NCBI RefSeq assembly: GCF_035440685.1
Contig: NZ_DAORMW010000004.1
Reading direction: 5' to 3' (one strand)
DNA length: 64,000 nucleotides
Source: Accumulibacter appositus
GTDB lineage: Bacteria > Pseudomonadota > Gammaproteobacteria > Burkholderiales > Rhodocyclaceae
In this document: positions 1 to 8,484 of the stretch, one piece after another
How positions within the stretch are numbered: position 1 is the stretch's first letter
How the letters are laid out: each line of letters opens with the position of its first letter
Position numbers and translations under genes: made by a program
The notes under the pieces: model-generated
Databases searched by the model: none
What the model was told of the DNA's origin: nothing
The model's input: the letters and a program-made list of their open reading frames with translations, nothing else

Positions 1-1139
1 AACAGCACATCGCCGTCGACCTGATTACCGGCGAAAAACTCGGGCTGAAGGAGCGGCGCTGCTACGGTGCCTATGTCCTGGATACCGCCAACGGCGACGT
101 GTTGACACTGGGCGCTCAACACACGCTGATCGCCACCGGCGGTGCCGGCAAAGTCTATCTCTATACCACCAATCCAGACACCTCCACCGGCGACGGCATC
201 GCCATGGCCTGGCGTGCCGGCTGCCGGGTTGCCAACATGGAGTTCATCCAGTTTCATCCGACCTGCCTCTACCATCCGCAGGCCAAGTCCTTCCTCATTT
301 CGGAAGCGGTTCGTGGCGAGGGAGGACGCCTGTTGCTGCCTGACGGCAGGCGCTTCATGCCCAGGCACGACGAGCGCGCGGAACTCGCGCCCCGCGACGT
401 CGTGGCGCGGGCCATCGATTTTGAGATGAAGAAGCGCGGCCTGGACTGTGTCTACCTCGACATCTCGCACAAACCGGCTGCCTTTCTCGCCGAGCACTTC
501 CCGAACATCATGGCTCGCTGCCTTGAATTGGGTATCGACATTACCCGCCAGCCGATCCCGGTGGTTCCAGCGGCGCACTATACCTGTGGCGGGGTGCTTA
601 CCGACCTGCGCGCGCGCACCGACGTCGCCGGCCTCTATGTCGCGGGAGAAGCGTCCTGTACCGGCTTGCACGGCGCCAATCGTCTGGCCAGCAACTCGCT
701 GCTCGAATGCCTGGTGTTTGCCGAAGCGGCGGCCAACGACATTCTCCAACAAGCCGACAGCCAGCTGCCGGAGCTACCGCCCTGGGACGACAGCCGCGTC
801 AGCGATCCCGATGAAGAAATCGTCATCGCCCACAACTGGTATGAGTTGCGGCGCTTCATGTGGGACTATGTCGGCATCGTGCGCACCACCAAGCGCCTGC
901 AGCGCGCGCAGAACCGCATTCGCCTGCTGATCCGTGAGATTGACGACTTCTATTCGCTTTTCCGGGTCAGCCACGATTTGATCGAGCTACGCAACCTGGT
1001 GGTGACCGCCGACCTGATCATTCGCTGCGCACTGCGCCGTCATGAAAGCCGCGGATTGCACTCCAGCCGTAATTATCCCGAGACGCTGGGACGTGCACGC
1101 AACACGGTGCTCAGACGCCGCCTTCGTACTGATCTCTAG
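1..1139 (+). CDS. nadB: L-aspartate oxidase, 3' part (5' end outside window)
   Basis: FAD-dependent oxidase that turns L-aspartate into iminoaspartate, the first step of de novo NAD synthesis, in the cytosol. The frame is already open at base 3 and runs to TAG at 1137-1139, giving about 378 C-terminal residues. Visible family signatures are the ATGGAGKVY flavin segment, the EFIQFHPTCLY stretch, the active-site region PAAHYTCGGV and the FAD-binding GEASCTGLHGANRLASNSL. The C-terminal helical domain is complete and ends in the SSRNYPETLG block typical of NadB rather than SdhA/FrdA. It converges on the ygfX-like gene, with 29 bp of tail-to-tail overlap. The start and its regulation cannot be seen. 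Confidence 0.96.
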   Translation, partial: QHIAVDLITGEKLGLKERRCYGAYVLDTANGDVLTLGAQHTLIATGGAGKVYLYTTNPDTSTGDGIAMAWRAGCRVANMEFIQFHPTCLYHPQAKSFLISEAVRGEGGRLLLPDGRRFMPRHDERAELAPRDVVARAIDFEMKKRGLDCVYLDISHKPAAFLAEHFPNIMARCLELGIDITRQPIPVVPAAHYTCGGVLTDLRARTDVAGLYVAGEASCTGLHGANRLASNSLLECLVFAEAAANDILQQADSQLPELPPWDDSRVSDPDEEIVIAHNWYELRRFMWDYVGIVRTTKRLQRAQNRIRLLIREIDDFYSLFRVSHDLIELRNLVVTADLIIRCALRRHESRGLHSSRNYPETLGRARNTVLRRRLRTDL

Positions 1140-1548
1140 AATCTGCCCGCCAACGTAGCCACAGGCGAAGCTCACGAAACTGCTCGCTCGGCATGCTGTC
1201 GGGCAACAGCGCAAGCGTCTGCAGCCGACCCGACTCACCATCACGGACGCGCAAGACCAGCAACTGACTGAAAACGACCGAGTCGGGCTGAACCCGTACG
1301 ACGGCCTGCTCGCCATTGGCAAACTGAAAGCTCAGTTCGCCGCTTGCCGCGAGGCGCAGACCGACGACTCTCGACGGCCGCCGAATCTGCTGCCACAGCG
1401 AAAAGGCGAGGGTCACCAGCAGCAGACCGCGGAGGCTCAAAGGCCATGGCAAAACGGCGAGGCTGGCCGCAGCCAGGCCATGCAGCACGACCGTCAGGAC
1501 AAGCAGTACGTGCGAGCGGCGCAGTGCAATAGCAATCGGAAACTGCAT
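1111..1548 (-). CDS. YgfX-like (CptA-type) small membrane protein
   Basis: 145 residues from the ATG at 1548; the same frame is open further upstream but there it runs into fabF, so the internal ATG 31 bp after the fabF stop is the sensible start. An N-terminal hydrophobic hairpin (about residues 10-55, rich in L, V and A) is followed by a soluble beta-rich part with the VRVQPDSVVFSQLLVLRV pattern. This architecture and the place between nadB and fabF resemble the YgfX family of betaproteobacteria. In E. coli YgfX (CptA) is proposed to act with YgfY on FtsZ/MreB, but betaproteobacterial members have no proven role. It is probably co-transcribed with fabF. Confidence 0.6.
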   Translation of the reverse strand: MQFPIAIALRRSHVLLVLTVVLHGLAAASLAVLPWPLSLRGLLLVTLAFSLWQQIRRPSRVVGLRLAASGELSFQFANGEQAVVRVQPDSVVFSQLLVLRVRDGESGRLQTLALLPDSMPSEQFRELRLWLRWRADSRDQYEGGV

Positions 1549-1579
1549 GCCATGCGCGCGCCCGTTAGGACGGCAGCAA

Positions 1580-2818
1580 CTAGATCCGCTTGAAGACCAC
1601 GGTGGCGTTGGTGCCGCCAAAGCCGAAGGAGTTCGAAATGGCGGCATCGATCTTCAGCTGACGCGCCTCATTGGCGCAGTAGTCGAGATCGCAGGACTCG
1701 TCCTGATTGAAGATGTTAATCGTCGGCGGCGAAACCTGATGATAGACCGCCAGCACCGAAAATAGCGCCTCGACGCCACCCGCAGCGCCCAGAAGATGGC
1801 CGGTCATCGATTTCGTCGAATTGACCACCAGATTCTTGGCGTGCTCGCCGAAAGCACGCTTGACGGCAATGGTCTCCGCCTTGTCACCCAGGGGCGTAGA
1901 AGTACCATGTGCATTGACGTACTGCACATCCTCGGGATTCAGCTGCGCGTTACGCAAGGCATTGTCCATGCAACGCGCAGCCCCCTCACCGTCGTCGCAC
2001 GGTGCGGTGATGTGGTTGGCGTCGGCACTCATTCCGAAACCCGCCAGTTCGCAATAGATGCGCGCACCACGCGCCTTGGCGTGTTCGTATTCTTCGAGCA
2101 CCACGACGCCTGCGCCTTCACTGAGTACGAAGCCGTCACGATCGCGGTCCCACGGACGGCTTGCCGTCTGCGGGTCGTCATTGCGCGTGGATAGGGCACG
2201 CGGAGAGCAAAAACCTCCCAGGCCCAGCTTCGACAGGCAGCCTTCAGCGCCACCGGCAATCATCACATCGGCATCGCCATATTCGATCAGGCGACCCGCA
2301 TCACCAATGCTGTGGGTTCCCGTCGAACAGGCACTGACCAGCGAGATGTTGGGACCCTTGTAGCCATACATGATCGACAGGTTGCCCGAAATCATGTTGA
2401 TGATCGAACCGGGAACGAAAAACGGCGACACCTTGCGTACCCCACCCGCGGCAAAATCGTCACAGGTGTTCTCGATCATCGGCAAACCGCCAATCCCCGA
2501 ACCAATCGACACGCCGACGCGCTCGGCTTGCGCCGGGTGCGCCTCGAGCCCCGCATCGCGGATCGCCTGAATGCCTGCCGCCATACCGTAATGGATGAAG
2601 ACATCCATGCGGCGCGCTTCCTTGGCCGAAAGGTACTGGCCAATATCGAAGTCCCGCACTTCGCCAGCAATCTGGACGGGAAAACTGGAAACATCAAAGC
2701 GCGTGATGCGGTCGATACCGGAGCGTCCGGCAATGATGTTCTGCCAGGCCGTTTCAACCGAATTGCCAACCGGAGAAAGGATACCAAGGCCAGTGATAAC
2801 AACTCTGCGACGTGCCAA
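1580..2818 (-). CDS. fabF: 3-oxoacyl-ACP synthase II
   Basis: Condensing enzyme that elongates acyl-ACP with malonyl-ACP in type II fatty-acid synthesis; the FabF form also extends C16:1 to C18:1. At 412 residues it is full length. The Cys-His-His triad is present: C164 in SLVSACSTGTH, H304 in VNAHGTSTPLGD and H341 in KSMTGHLLGAAGG. It starts MARRRVVITGLGILSPVG, as FabF usually does. It is the seventh gene of the rpmF-plsX-fabH-fabD-fabG-acpP-fabF run, with 116 bp between it and acpP, long enough for its own promoter or for processing. A second fabF/fabB could lie elsewhere. Confidence 0.97.
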   Translation of the reverse strand: MARRRVVITGLGILSPVGNSVETAWQNIIAGRSGIDRITRFDVSSFPVQIAGEVRDFDIGQYLSAKEARRMDVFIHYGMAAGIQAIRDAGLEAHPAQAERVGVSIGSGIGGLPMIENTCDDFAAGGVRKVSPFFVPGSIINMISGNLSIMYGYKGPNISLVSACSTGTHSIGDAGRLIEYGDADVMIAGGAEGCLSKLGLGGFCSPRALSTRNDDPQTASRPWDRDRDGFVLSEGAGVVVLEEYEHAKARGARIYCELAGFGMSADANHITAPCDDGEGAARCMDNALRNAQLNPEDVQYVNAHGTSTPLGDKAETIAVKRAFGEHAKNLVVNSTKSMTGHLLGAAGGVEALFSVLAVYHQVSPPTINIFNQDESCDLDYCANEARQLKIDAAISNSFGFGGTNATVVFKRI

Positions 2819-2934
2819 CTTATGCTCCGAGGGTAGAAAGTGCGGAAGCGGAAAAGCTCGCCATCACTCCCCGCCAGAGAGGGCCCTTTGCAGAGCCTGA
2901 CCGCCGGGATCGTGGATGACGTCGATGGGGGGAC

Positions 2935-3171
2935 TTACTTTTTGTGCGAAGTCACGTAGTCGATGGCTTGCTGAACGGTGGTGATCTTCTCGGCCTCGTC
3001 ATCCGGGATTTCGCACTCGAACTCTTCTTCCAGAGCCATCACTAGCTCGACCGTATCGAGCGAATCAGCGCCCAGATCGTCGACGAAGGACGACTCGTTC
3101 TTGATGTCGGCTTCGTTGACTCCGAGTTGTTCGGCGACGATCTTTTTGACACGTTGCTCAATATTTTCCAT
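2935..3171 (-). CDS. acpP: acyl carrier protein
   Basis: A 78-residue acidic four-helix carrier for growing acyl chains. The 4'-phosphopantetheine attachment serine is S37 in DDLGADSLDTVELVMALEE, the universal ACP motif. The start MENIEQRVKKIVAEQLGV is standard. The gene has its own gaps of about 115 bp on either side (to fabG upstream and fabF downstream), which is common for acpP because it needs much higher expression than its neighbours. A poly-purine stretch (GAAGGAGCAC) sits just before the ATG and serves as the ribosome binding site. Confidence 0.98.
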   Translation of the reverse strand: MENIEQRVKKIVAEQLGVNEADIKNESSFVDDLGADSLDTVELVMALEEEFECEIPDDEAEKITTVQQAIDYVTSHKK

Positions 3172-3290
3172 AAAAGTGCTCCTTCTCAGAGTTCATAGGT
3201 AAAACAGAAATGCGCCATTCTAGCAAAATGGCCCAAAGTTACCAATCATCAGCCCCTTCGACGAGGAAGCTTCCTCGCCCAGAACCGATA

Positions 3291-4046
3291 TCAGCCCGTG
3301 TACATGCCGCCGTTGACGTGAATCGTCGTGCCGGTAACGTAAGCAGCCCCGGCAGACGCCAGGAAAGCGACCGCAGCCGCAACTTCCTGCGGAGATCCCA
3401 ACCGAGCAAGTGGAACGCCACTCAAAAGCGACGCCTTCTGTTTGTCATCGAGTGCGCGCGTCATGTCGGTGTCGATAAGGCCGGGGGCCACGCAATTGAC
3501 GGTGATGTTGCGACTGCCCAGTTCTCTAGCCAGTGCTCGAGTCATACCGGCAACACCCGCCTTGGCTGCGCAGTAATTGGCCTGCCCCGGATTGCCGGCG
3601 TGACCGACGACCGAGGTGACGTTGATGATTCGGCCGTGCCGCGCTTTCATCATTCCGCGCATCACTGCCCGGCAAAGGCGGAACACTGCTTTCAGGTTGG
3701 TATCGATCACGCTTTCCCACTCGTCGTCCTTGAGACGCATCGACAGGTTGTCGCGCGTGATTCCGGCGTTATTGACCAGCACCGACACCGCGCCATGCGT
3801 CTTCTCGATGTGGCTGATCAGCGCATCGATCTGCCCAGCATCGCGAACCTCGAGTACCGCGCCTTCGCCCTTGCTACCCGCGGCCAGCAGAGCCGCGGAA
3901 ATCCTTGCCGCGCCTTCGCCAGTCGTTGCCGTACCGATCACCGTGGCGCCGAGGCGACCCAGTTCGAGAGCAATCGCCTCACCGATGCCGCGTGAGGCGC
4001 CGGTGACCAGAGCCACTTGTCCGTTGAGCATGTCCGTTCCGTTCAT
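3291..4046 (-). CDS. fabG: 3-oxoacyl-ACP reductase
   Basis: NADPH-dependent short-chain reductase for the first reduction of each elongation cycle. The Rossmann motif TGASRGIGEAIA lies near the N-terminus, NNAG follows, and the catalytic S-Y-K set is seen in NVTSVVGHAGNPGQANYCAAK. The C-terminus, YVTGTTIHVNGGMY, is typical. 251 codons from ATG 4046; an in-frame ATG at 4031 (MLNGQVALVTG) lines up better with E. coli FabG and has GGAACGG upstream, so the protein may be 246 residues. Only 5 bp separate it from the fabD stop, so translation is probably coupled. Confidence 0.97.
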   Translation of the reverse strand: MNGTDMLNGQVALVTGASRGIGEAIALELGRLGATVIGTATTGEGAARISAALLAAGSKGEGAVLEVRDAGQIDALISHIEKTHGAVSVLVNNAGITRDNLSMRLKDDEWESVIDTNLKAVFRLCRAVMRGMMKARHGRIINVTSVVGHAGNPGQANYCAAKAGVAGMTRALARELGSRNITVNCVAPGLIDTDMTRALDDKQKASLLSGVPLARLGSPQEVAAAVAFLASAGAAYVTGTTIHVNGGMYTG

Positions 4047-4051
4047 CGCTT

Positions 4052-4993
4052 CTAGCCGAGATTTTCGACAGCGGCTTCAACCGCCGCCAGATCAGCCAGT
4101 GCAACGCCCGTCAGGGTGGCTGCGCAGCGTTTGGTCAAGCCGGCCAGCACCTTACCCGGCCCACATTCGGCCACCGTAGTCACATCCATGCCGGCAATTT
4201 TTTGGACCGTCTCGACCCAGCGCACCGGCGAGTAGGCCTGTCGGATCAGGGCGTCCTTGATCCGGCTCGGGTCTGACTCGATCGCCACGTCGACGTTGTT
4301 GATCACCGGGATCTGCGGCGCAGCGAAGTCCAGCTCGGCGAGGCGGGCCGCCAGCTTGTCTGCTGCCGGCCGGATCAACGACGAGTGAAAAGGCGCCGAT
4401 ACCGGCAACAACAGGGCGCGTTTTGCGCCACGCGCCTTACAGCCCGCGCAGGCCAGCTCTACCGCTGCCTTGCTGCCGGCAATCACGGTCTGTCCCGGGC
4501 CATTGAAATTGACCGCTTCGACGACCTCACCATGACCTGCCGCGCCAGCTGCCTCGACACAGGCCTCGGCGATCGTCTCATCATCGAGACCGAGAATGGC
4601 CGCCATCGCTCCCGTACCCACCGGCACGGCCTCCTGCATCGCGGCCGCACGCAGGCGAACCAGCGGCACCGCGTCCTTGAAGGGGATAACGCCGGACGCA
4701 ACCAGTGCCGAGTACTCGCCGAGACTGTGCCCGGCCACAACGGTCGGCAATTTGCCACCGCGGTCCAGCCACAGACGATAGACGGCGACACCGGCGGTGA
4801 GCATTACCGGCTGCGTGTTGACGGTCTGCGCCAGGGCTTCGGCCGGGCCATCGACCAACAACTGCCAGAGATCCTGCGCCAGCGCAGCCGAGGCTTCATC
4901 GAAAGTCGCCCGCAGCACTGGCGAGTCGCCATAGGCGGCCATCATCCCGACAGATTGCGAGCCCTGACCCGGAAAAACAAATGCGAAACTCAT
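4052..4993 (-). CDS. fabD: malonyl-CoA:ACP transacylase
   Basis: Moves the malonyl group from CoA to ACP to supply extender units. 313 residues, normal for the family. The nucleophile is S90 in VVAGHSLGEYSALVASG; the N-terminal FPGQGSQ oxyanion loop and the histidine of SAPFHSSLI are also in place. It lies 17 bp downstream of fabH and 5 bp upstream of fabG in the same operon. There are no signs of truncation. Confidence 0.97.
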   Translation of the reverse strand: MSFAFVFPGQGSQSVGMMAAYGDSPVLRATFDEASAALAQDLWQLLVDGPAEALAQTVNTQPVMLTAGVAVYRLWLDRGGKLPTVVAGHSLGEYSALVASGVIPFKDAVPLVRLRAAAMQEAVPVGTGAMAAILGLDDETIAEACVEAAGAAGHGEVVEAVNFNGPGQTVIAGSKAAVELACAGCKARGAKRALLLPVSAPFHSSLIRPAADKLAARLAELDFAAPQIPVINNVDVAIESDPSRIKDALIRQAYSPVRWVETVQKIAGMDVTTVAECGPGKVLAGLTKRCAATLTGVALADLAAVEAAVENLG

Positions 4994-5010
4994 TTAGTAT
5001 TGCTTCCCTT

Positions 5011-5970
5011 CTATAGTTCGAGCAGCACGGCGCCCCAGGTGAACCCCCCCCCGACGCCCTCGAGCATGATTTTCTGACCGGCCTTGATGCGCCCGTCGCG
5101 AACTGCCTCGTCGAGGGCCAGCGGCACCGATGCCGCGGACGTATTGCCATGGCGATCGACGGTGACCACCACCTTTTCCATCGGCATCTTGACGCGTCTC
5201 GCCGTCGCTTCGAGGATGCGAACATTGGCCTGATGTGGGATCAGCCAGTCGACCTCGGACGGCTGGATGCCCGCAGCCTGACAACACTCGTCGGCAACTT
5301 CCGCGAGCACGCGCACGGCGAATTTGAAGACCGCCTGACCGTCCATGCGTAGGAAGGGGTCGCCGGTGACCTTGCCCCCACAGACACTACCGGGAACCGA
5401 CAGGATGCCGTGGTGGGCACCATCGGCATGCAAGGCGGTAGCCAGAATGCCCGGCTTGTCCGAAGCCTCGACCACGACCGCTCCAGCTCCATCGCCGAAG
5501 AGCACACAGGTACCCCGATCAGACCAATCGAGAATGCGTGAAAACACTTCCGCGCCGACCACCAGAGCCCGTCGATGACTACCCGAACGAATGAATTTCT
5601 CAGCAATCGTCAGGCCATAGACAAAACCGCTGCAAACCGCCTGCACATCGAAAGCGGTCGCGCCATGATTGCCCAGTTTTCCCTGCAGCAAACACGCGGT
5701 GCTCGGAAAGATAAAGTCCGGGGTCGAAGTGGCGACGATGATCAAGTCCAGATCGGCGGGCTCGATGCCGGCGGCAAGGAGCGCTCGGCGACTCGCTTCG
5801 AGGGCCAGATCGCTGGCGCTCTCACCGTCGGCCACAAGATGACGAGACTGGATGCCGGTTCGGCTGACAATCCACTCGTCGCTGGTGTCGATGCCGCGAC
5901 GCGCGAGATCGTCGTTGCTGACCGGCGATCCCGGCAGATAACTGCCGATGCCAGTAATGCGGGAGAACAT
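5011..5970 (-). CDS. fabH: 3-oxoacyl-ACP synthase III
   Basis: Starts fatty-acid synthesis by condensing acetyl-CoA with malonyl-ACP. 319 residues from ATG 5970 (MFSRITGIGSYLPG); the open frame extends 144 bp further up inside plsX, but this start is 1 bp after the plsX stop and matches the family. Catalytic C113 (DVQAVCSGFVYGL), histidine of LIPHQANVRI and asparagine of RHGNTSAAS are all present. Placement between plsX and fabD is the classic arrangement. Confidence 0.97.
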   Translation of the reverse strand: MFSRITGIGSYLPGSPVSNDDLARRGIDTSDEWIVSRTGIQSRHLVADGESASDLALEASRRALLAAGIEPADLDLIIVATSTPDFIFPSTACLLQGKLGNHGATAFDVQAVCSGFVYGLTIAEKFIRSGSHRRALVVGAEVFSRILDWSDRGTCVLFGDGAGAVVVEASDKPGILATALHADGAHHGILSVPGSVCGGKVTGDPFLRMDGQAVFKFAVRVLAEVADECCQAAGIQPSEVDWLIPHQANVRILEATARRVKMPMEKVVVTVDRHGNTSAASVPLALDEAVRDGRIKAGQKIMLEGVGGGFTWGAVLLEL

Positions 5971-5971
5971 G

Positions 5972-6985
5972 CTATGCGATCTCCAGAAGCGGTTGTTGTT
6001 GTGCGACGCGCTCGCTGATCCGTGCCAGAACGCCACTGCGCGCCTCTTCCGCGGCACGCTGCAGCGCCTGCCCGAAGCTGAAAGCATCGGCCGAACCGTG
6101 ACTCTTGACGACAATGCCCTTCAAACCGAGCAAGGTGGCGCCGTTGTACTTGCGATGGTCGACGCGGTTCTTGAAGCGGTTGACCACCGGCAAGGCGATC
6201 ACCGCCGCCAGCTTGGTCAACAGATTGCGGCGGAACTCCTGGCGCAGGAAGGTTGCCAGCAACTGCGCCAGACCTTCCGAGGACTTCAATGCAACATTGC
6301 CCACAAAGCCATCGCAGACAACCACGTCAGCCTGTCCCTTGTAGAGACCGTCGCCTTCGATATTTCCAACGAAATTCAGCCCGGAATCCCAGAGTAGTTC
6401 GGCTGCGCGCTTGACGACATCGTTACCCTTGATCTCTTCCTGGCCGATGTTCAGGATGCCGACCGTTGGTCGATCGCGATGCTCGACCGCCGAAACCAGC
6501 GAAGCGCCCATGATTCCGAACTGCAGCAGGTGTTCAGGGCTGCAATCGACGTTCGCACCAAGGTCAAGCACATGCGTATGCCCATTCATGGTCGGCAGAA
6601 TGCCGCAGATCGCCGGCCGATCGATGCCGGGCAACATCTTGAGCACGAAACGGGAAATGCCCATCAAGGCGCCGGTGTTGCCCGCCGACACGCAGGCATC
6701 GGCCTCGCCGCTCTTGACCAGACTGACCGCCACGCGCATCGACGAATCCTTCTTGGTGCGCAGCGCCACCGATGGCGCCTCGTCCATGGCGACGACCTCA
6801 CTGGCATGATGAATGACCACACGACCGATGGCCACATCGCCGATCAGAGGGCAGATACGCTCGGCAAGACCGACCAGGATCACACGCACGTCTGGCTGAT
6901 CACGAACGAACTCGAGCGCTGCAGGAACAGTGACTTGAGGGCCGTGATCCCCGCCCATGCAGTCGATGGCGACGGTAATGGTCAT
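5972..6985 (-). CDS. plsX: phosphate acyltransferase PlsX
   Basis: Makes acyl-phosphate from acyl-ACP, the acyl donor for PlsY in phospholipid synthesis; a peripheral membrane enzyme. 337 residues from ATG 6985, chosen because MTITVAIDCMGGDHGP is the conserved PlsX start. Other signatures are SAGNTGALMG and the C-terminal DGFVGNVALKSSEG. It follows rpmF by 69 bp and is followed by fabH after 1 bp. The rpmF-plsX-fab order links ribosome and membrane supply and is conserved in many proteobacteria. Confidence 0.97.
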   Translation of the reverse strand: MTITVAIDCMGGDHGPQVTVPAALEFVRDQPDVRVILVGLAERICPLIGDVAIGRVVIHHASEVVAMDEAPSVALRTKKDSSMRVAVSLVKSGEADACVSAGNTGALMGISRFVLKMLPGIDRPAICGILPTMNGHTHVLDLGANVDCSPEHLLQFGIMGASLVSAVEHRDRPTVGILNIGQEEIKGNDVVKRAAELLWDSGLNFVGNIEGDGLYKGQADVVVCDGFVGNVALKSSEGLAQLLATFLRQEFRRNLLTKLAAVIALPVVNRFKNRVDHRKYNGATLLGLKGIVVKSHGSADAFSFGQALQRAAEEARSGVLARISERVAQQQPLLEIA

Positions 6986-7054
6986 CAGAAGACAGACGAA
7001 AGAAAAGGCAGGCAGCTTCCCATCACGGGAACCTGCCTGCCCCATCCGATGGCA

Positions 7055-7234
7055 TCACTCGCCCGCGCCCTTGCCGACTTTCTTGCCGCGATAGTGGCCC
7101 GATGGGCTGACGTGGTGGCGCAAATGCACTTCGCCGGTGGTCGGCTCGACGGCCAGCGGCGGGCTGCCCAGGGAGTCGTGCGCGCGATGCATGCCGCGCT
7201 TGGACGGGGATTTCTTGTTCTGCTGAACAGCCAT
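7055..7234 (-). CDS. rpmF: 50S ribosomal protein L32
   Basis: 59 residues, read directly from the minus strand: ATG at 7232-7234, TGA at 7055-7057. The start MAVQQNKKSPSKRGMHRAHD and the C-terminal part VHLRHHVSPSGHYRGKKV are diagnostic of bacterial L32. The cysteine zinc knuckle of some L32 proteins is absent, as in the usual gammaproteobacterial and betaproteobacterial C- form. It sits between yceD and plsX. GGAG is visible upstream of the start (reading GAGTTTGTC before ATG). It is short but certain from motif and context. Confidence 0.96.
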   Translation of the reverse strand: MAVQQNKKSPSKRGMHRAHDSLGSPPLAVEPTTGEVHLRHHVSPSGHYRGKKVGKGAGE

Positions 7235-7258
7235 GACAAACTCCTAAAATCAAACTCA

Positions 7259-7750
7259 CTAAGCGCGGCCCTTGAGGCCGGCCAAAACTGAAAATGGCGA
7301 CTCTTTCGTCAACTCGCGCGCACCACCGGGCGGCACACAATCGTCGTGGCGAGGCACCGAGGGAAGCCCAAGAAGAATTTCATCCTCGATCAGAGCGAGC
7401 ACATCAAGCTCCTTCTCGGCCGGAAGAAAGTCCCTGGAGTCATCCTCCAGTTCCTCCTGCGACAGGTCGCCGTCACTCGCGACAAATTCGAGCAAACTAC
7501 GCAACGCCAGCGGGTACCGCAACGGCTCCAGACAGCGCTGGCAGCACAGCGACAGCACGCCGTCTACCTGAAGCACCAGCAGCGAGCGGCCACGAGACCC
7601 CATACCACCTTCGACCCGATACCTCAGACAACCCGTCGAGTCCGCCAGCAAGTCAGTCAAACGTGCCAGCTTCGCCACGGGCACTTCGCCCTGCAAAGAA
7701 CCTTTCTCGAGCCCGAAGGCCAGGCTATCAATGAGTACGCGTCGCGACAT
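7259..7750 (-). CDS. yceD: YceD/DUF177 family protein (23S rRNA accumulation)
   Basis: 163 residues. Members are needed for normal 23S rRNA or L32 levels in plants and E. coli; the biochemical role is not settled. Visible signatures are the CCQRCLEPL zinc-like CxxC in the middle, the acidic EKELDVLALIEDEILLGLP block and the C-terminal SPFSVLAGLKG. It is the first gene of the operon and precedes rpmF by 24 bp, the universal yceD-rpmF pairing. A strong sigma70-like promoter lies so close to the ATG that the transcript may have almost no leader, unless the promoter is a chance match. Confidence 0.9.
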   Translation of the reverse strand: MSRRVLIDSLAFGLEKGSLQGEVPVAKLARLTDLLADSTGCLRYRVEGGMGSRGRSLLVLQVDGVLSLCCQRCLEPLRYPLALRSLLEFVASDGDLSQEELEDDSRDFLPAEKELDVLALIEDEILLGLPSVPRHDDCVPPGGARELTKESPFSVLAGLKGRA

Positions 7751-7759
7751 AAGGGCGGC

Positions 7760-7788
7760 ATGATATTATTTTCGGCTTTTGAAGTCAA
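7760..7788 (-). promoter_or_regulatory. predicted sigma70 promoter for yceD-rpmF-plsX-fab operon
   Basis: On the minus strand, TTGACT (7788-7783) and TATCAT (7765-7760) are separated by exactly 17 bp, close to the TTGACA/TATAAT consensus. The predicted start of transcription is about 7753, only a few bases before the yceD ATG at 7750. Seen by eye only; position and strength are inferred. Confidence 0.45.
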
Positions 7789-7866
7789 AGCAGTGGCGCC
7801 GCAAAACAAGCTATTTCTCGATTTCTTCGGCGGCACCGTCTGTTTCATGCCCAGATCGGCCACCAG

Positions 7867-8451
7867 ATGCCCAGAAAACAGCTCATCCTCGCCTCGACCT
7901 CGCCGTTCCGGCGCCAACTGCTTACTCGGCTTGGCCTGCCATTCGAGTGCGCGAATCCTGCCGTCGACGAAACACCTCTTGCGGGCGAGGCACCCGAAGC
8001 CAGCGCATTGCGCTTGTCCGAAGCCAAGGCACGGGCGGTCAGCGCCCTTTTTCCCGAAGCGCTGATCATCGGCAGCGATCAGGTCGCCTGCCTTGATGGC
8101 CAAGTCTTCGGCAAACCCGGAGACCACGCCAAGGCCCGACGGCAGTTGCAGGCCATGCGTGGCCACAGCGTCAATTTCTTCACCGGGCTCTGCCTGCTGG
8201 ACGCCGCAAGCGGCCGCGTGCATCTGCGCGGAGTCCCGACGCGGGTCCACTTTCGCGACCTTACAGACGTGGAAATTGAAAGCTACCTGCGCAAGGAGCA
8301 GCCCTACAACTGCGCGGGCAGTGCCAAATCAGAGGGACTGGGAATCGCCTTGATCGCCCGGATCGATGGCGAAGACCCCAACGCGCTGATCGGCCTACCC
8401 TTGATAGCGCTATGCGACCTGCTGCGAGCGGAGAACGTATCTATATTATAA
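7867..8451 (+). CDS. Maf/YceF-type nucleotide pyrophosphatase (7-methyl-GTP)
   Basis: House-cleaning pyrophosphatase of the Maf family; the YceF subgroup hydrolyses 7-methyl-GTP. 194 residues, full length. The conserved S-T-S-P-x-R-R loop (LASTSPFRRQLL) is at the N-terminus, GSDQVACLDGQVFGKPG forms the middle motif, and E-x(n)-K of YNCAGSAKSEGLGI near residue 150 contributes to the active site. It is divergent from yceD with 116 bp between starts, a pairing also seen in E. coli (yceF-yceD). It is followed 33 bp later by the methylase gene. Confidence 0.9.
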   Translation: MPRKQLILASTSPFRRQLLTRLGLPFECANPAVDETPLAGEAPEASALRLSEAKARAVSALFPEALIIGSDQVACLDGQVFGKPGDHAKARRQLQAMRGHSVNFFTGLCLLDAASGRVHLRGVPTRVHFRDLTDVEIESYLRKEQPYNCAGSAKSEGLGIALIARIDGEDPNALIGLPLIALCDLLRAENVSIL

Positions 8452-8484
8452 TCAATACATTACTCTTTGAATTTAAGGTGCAAT

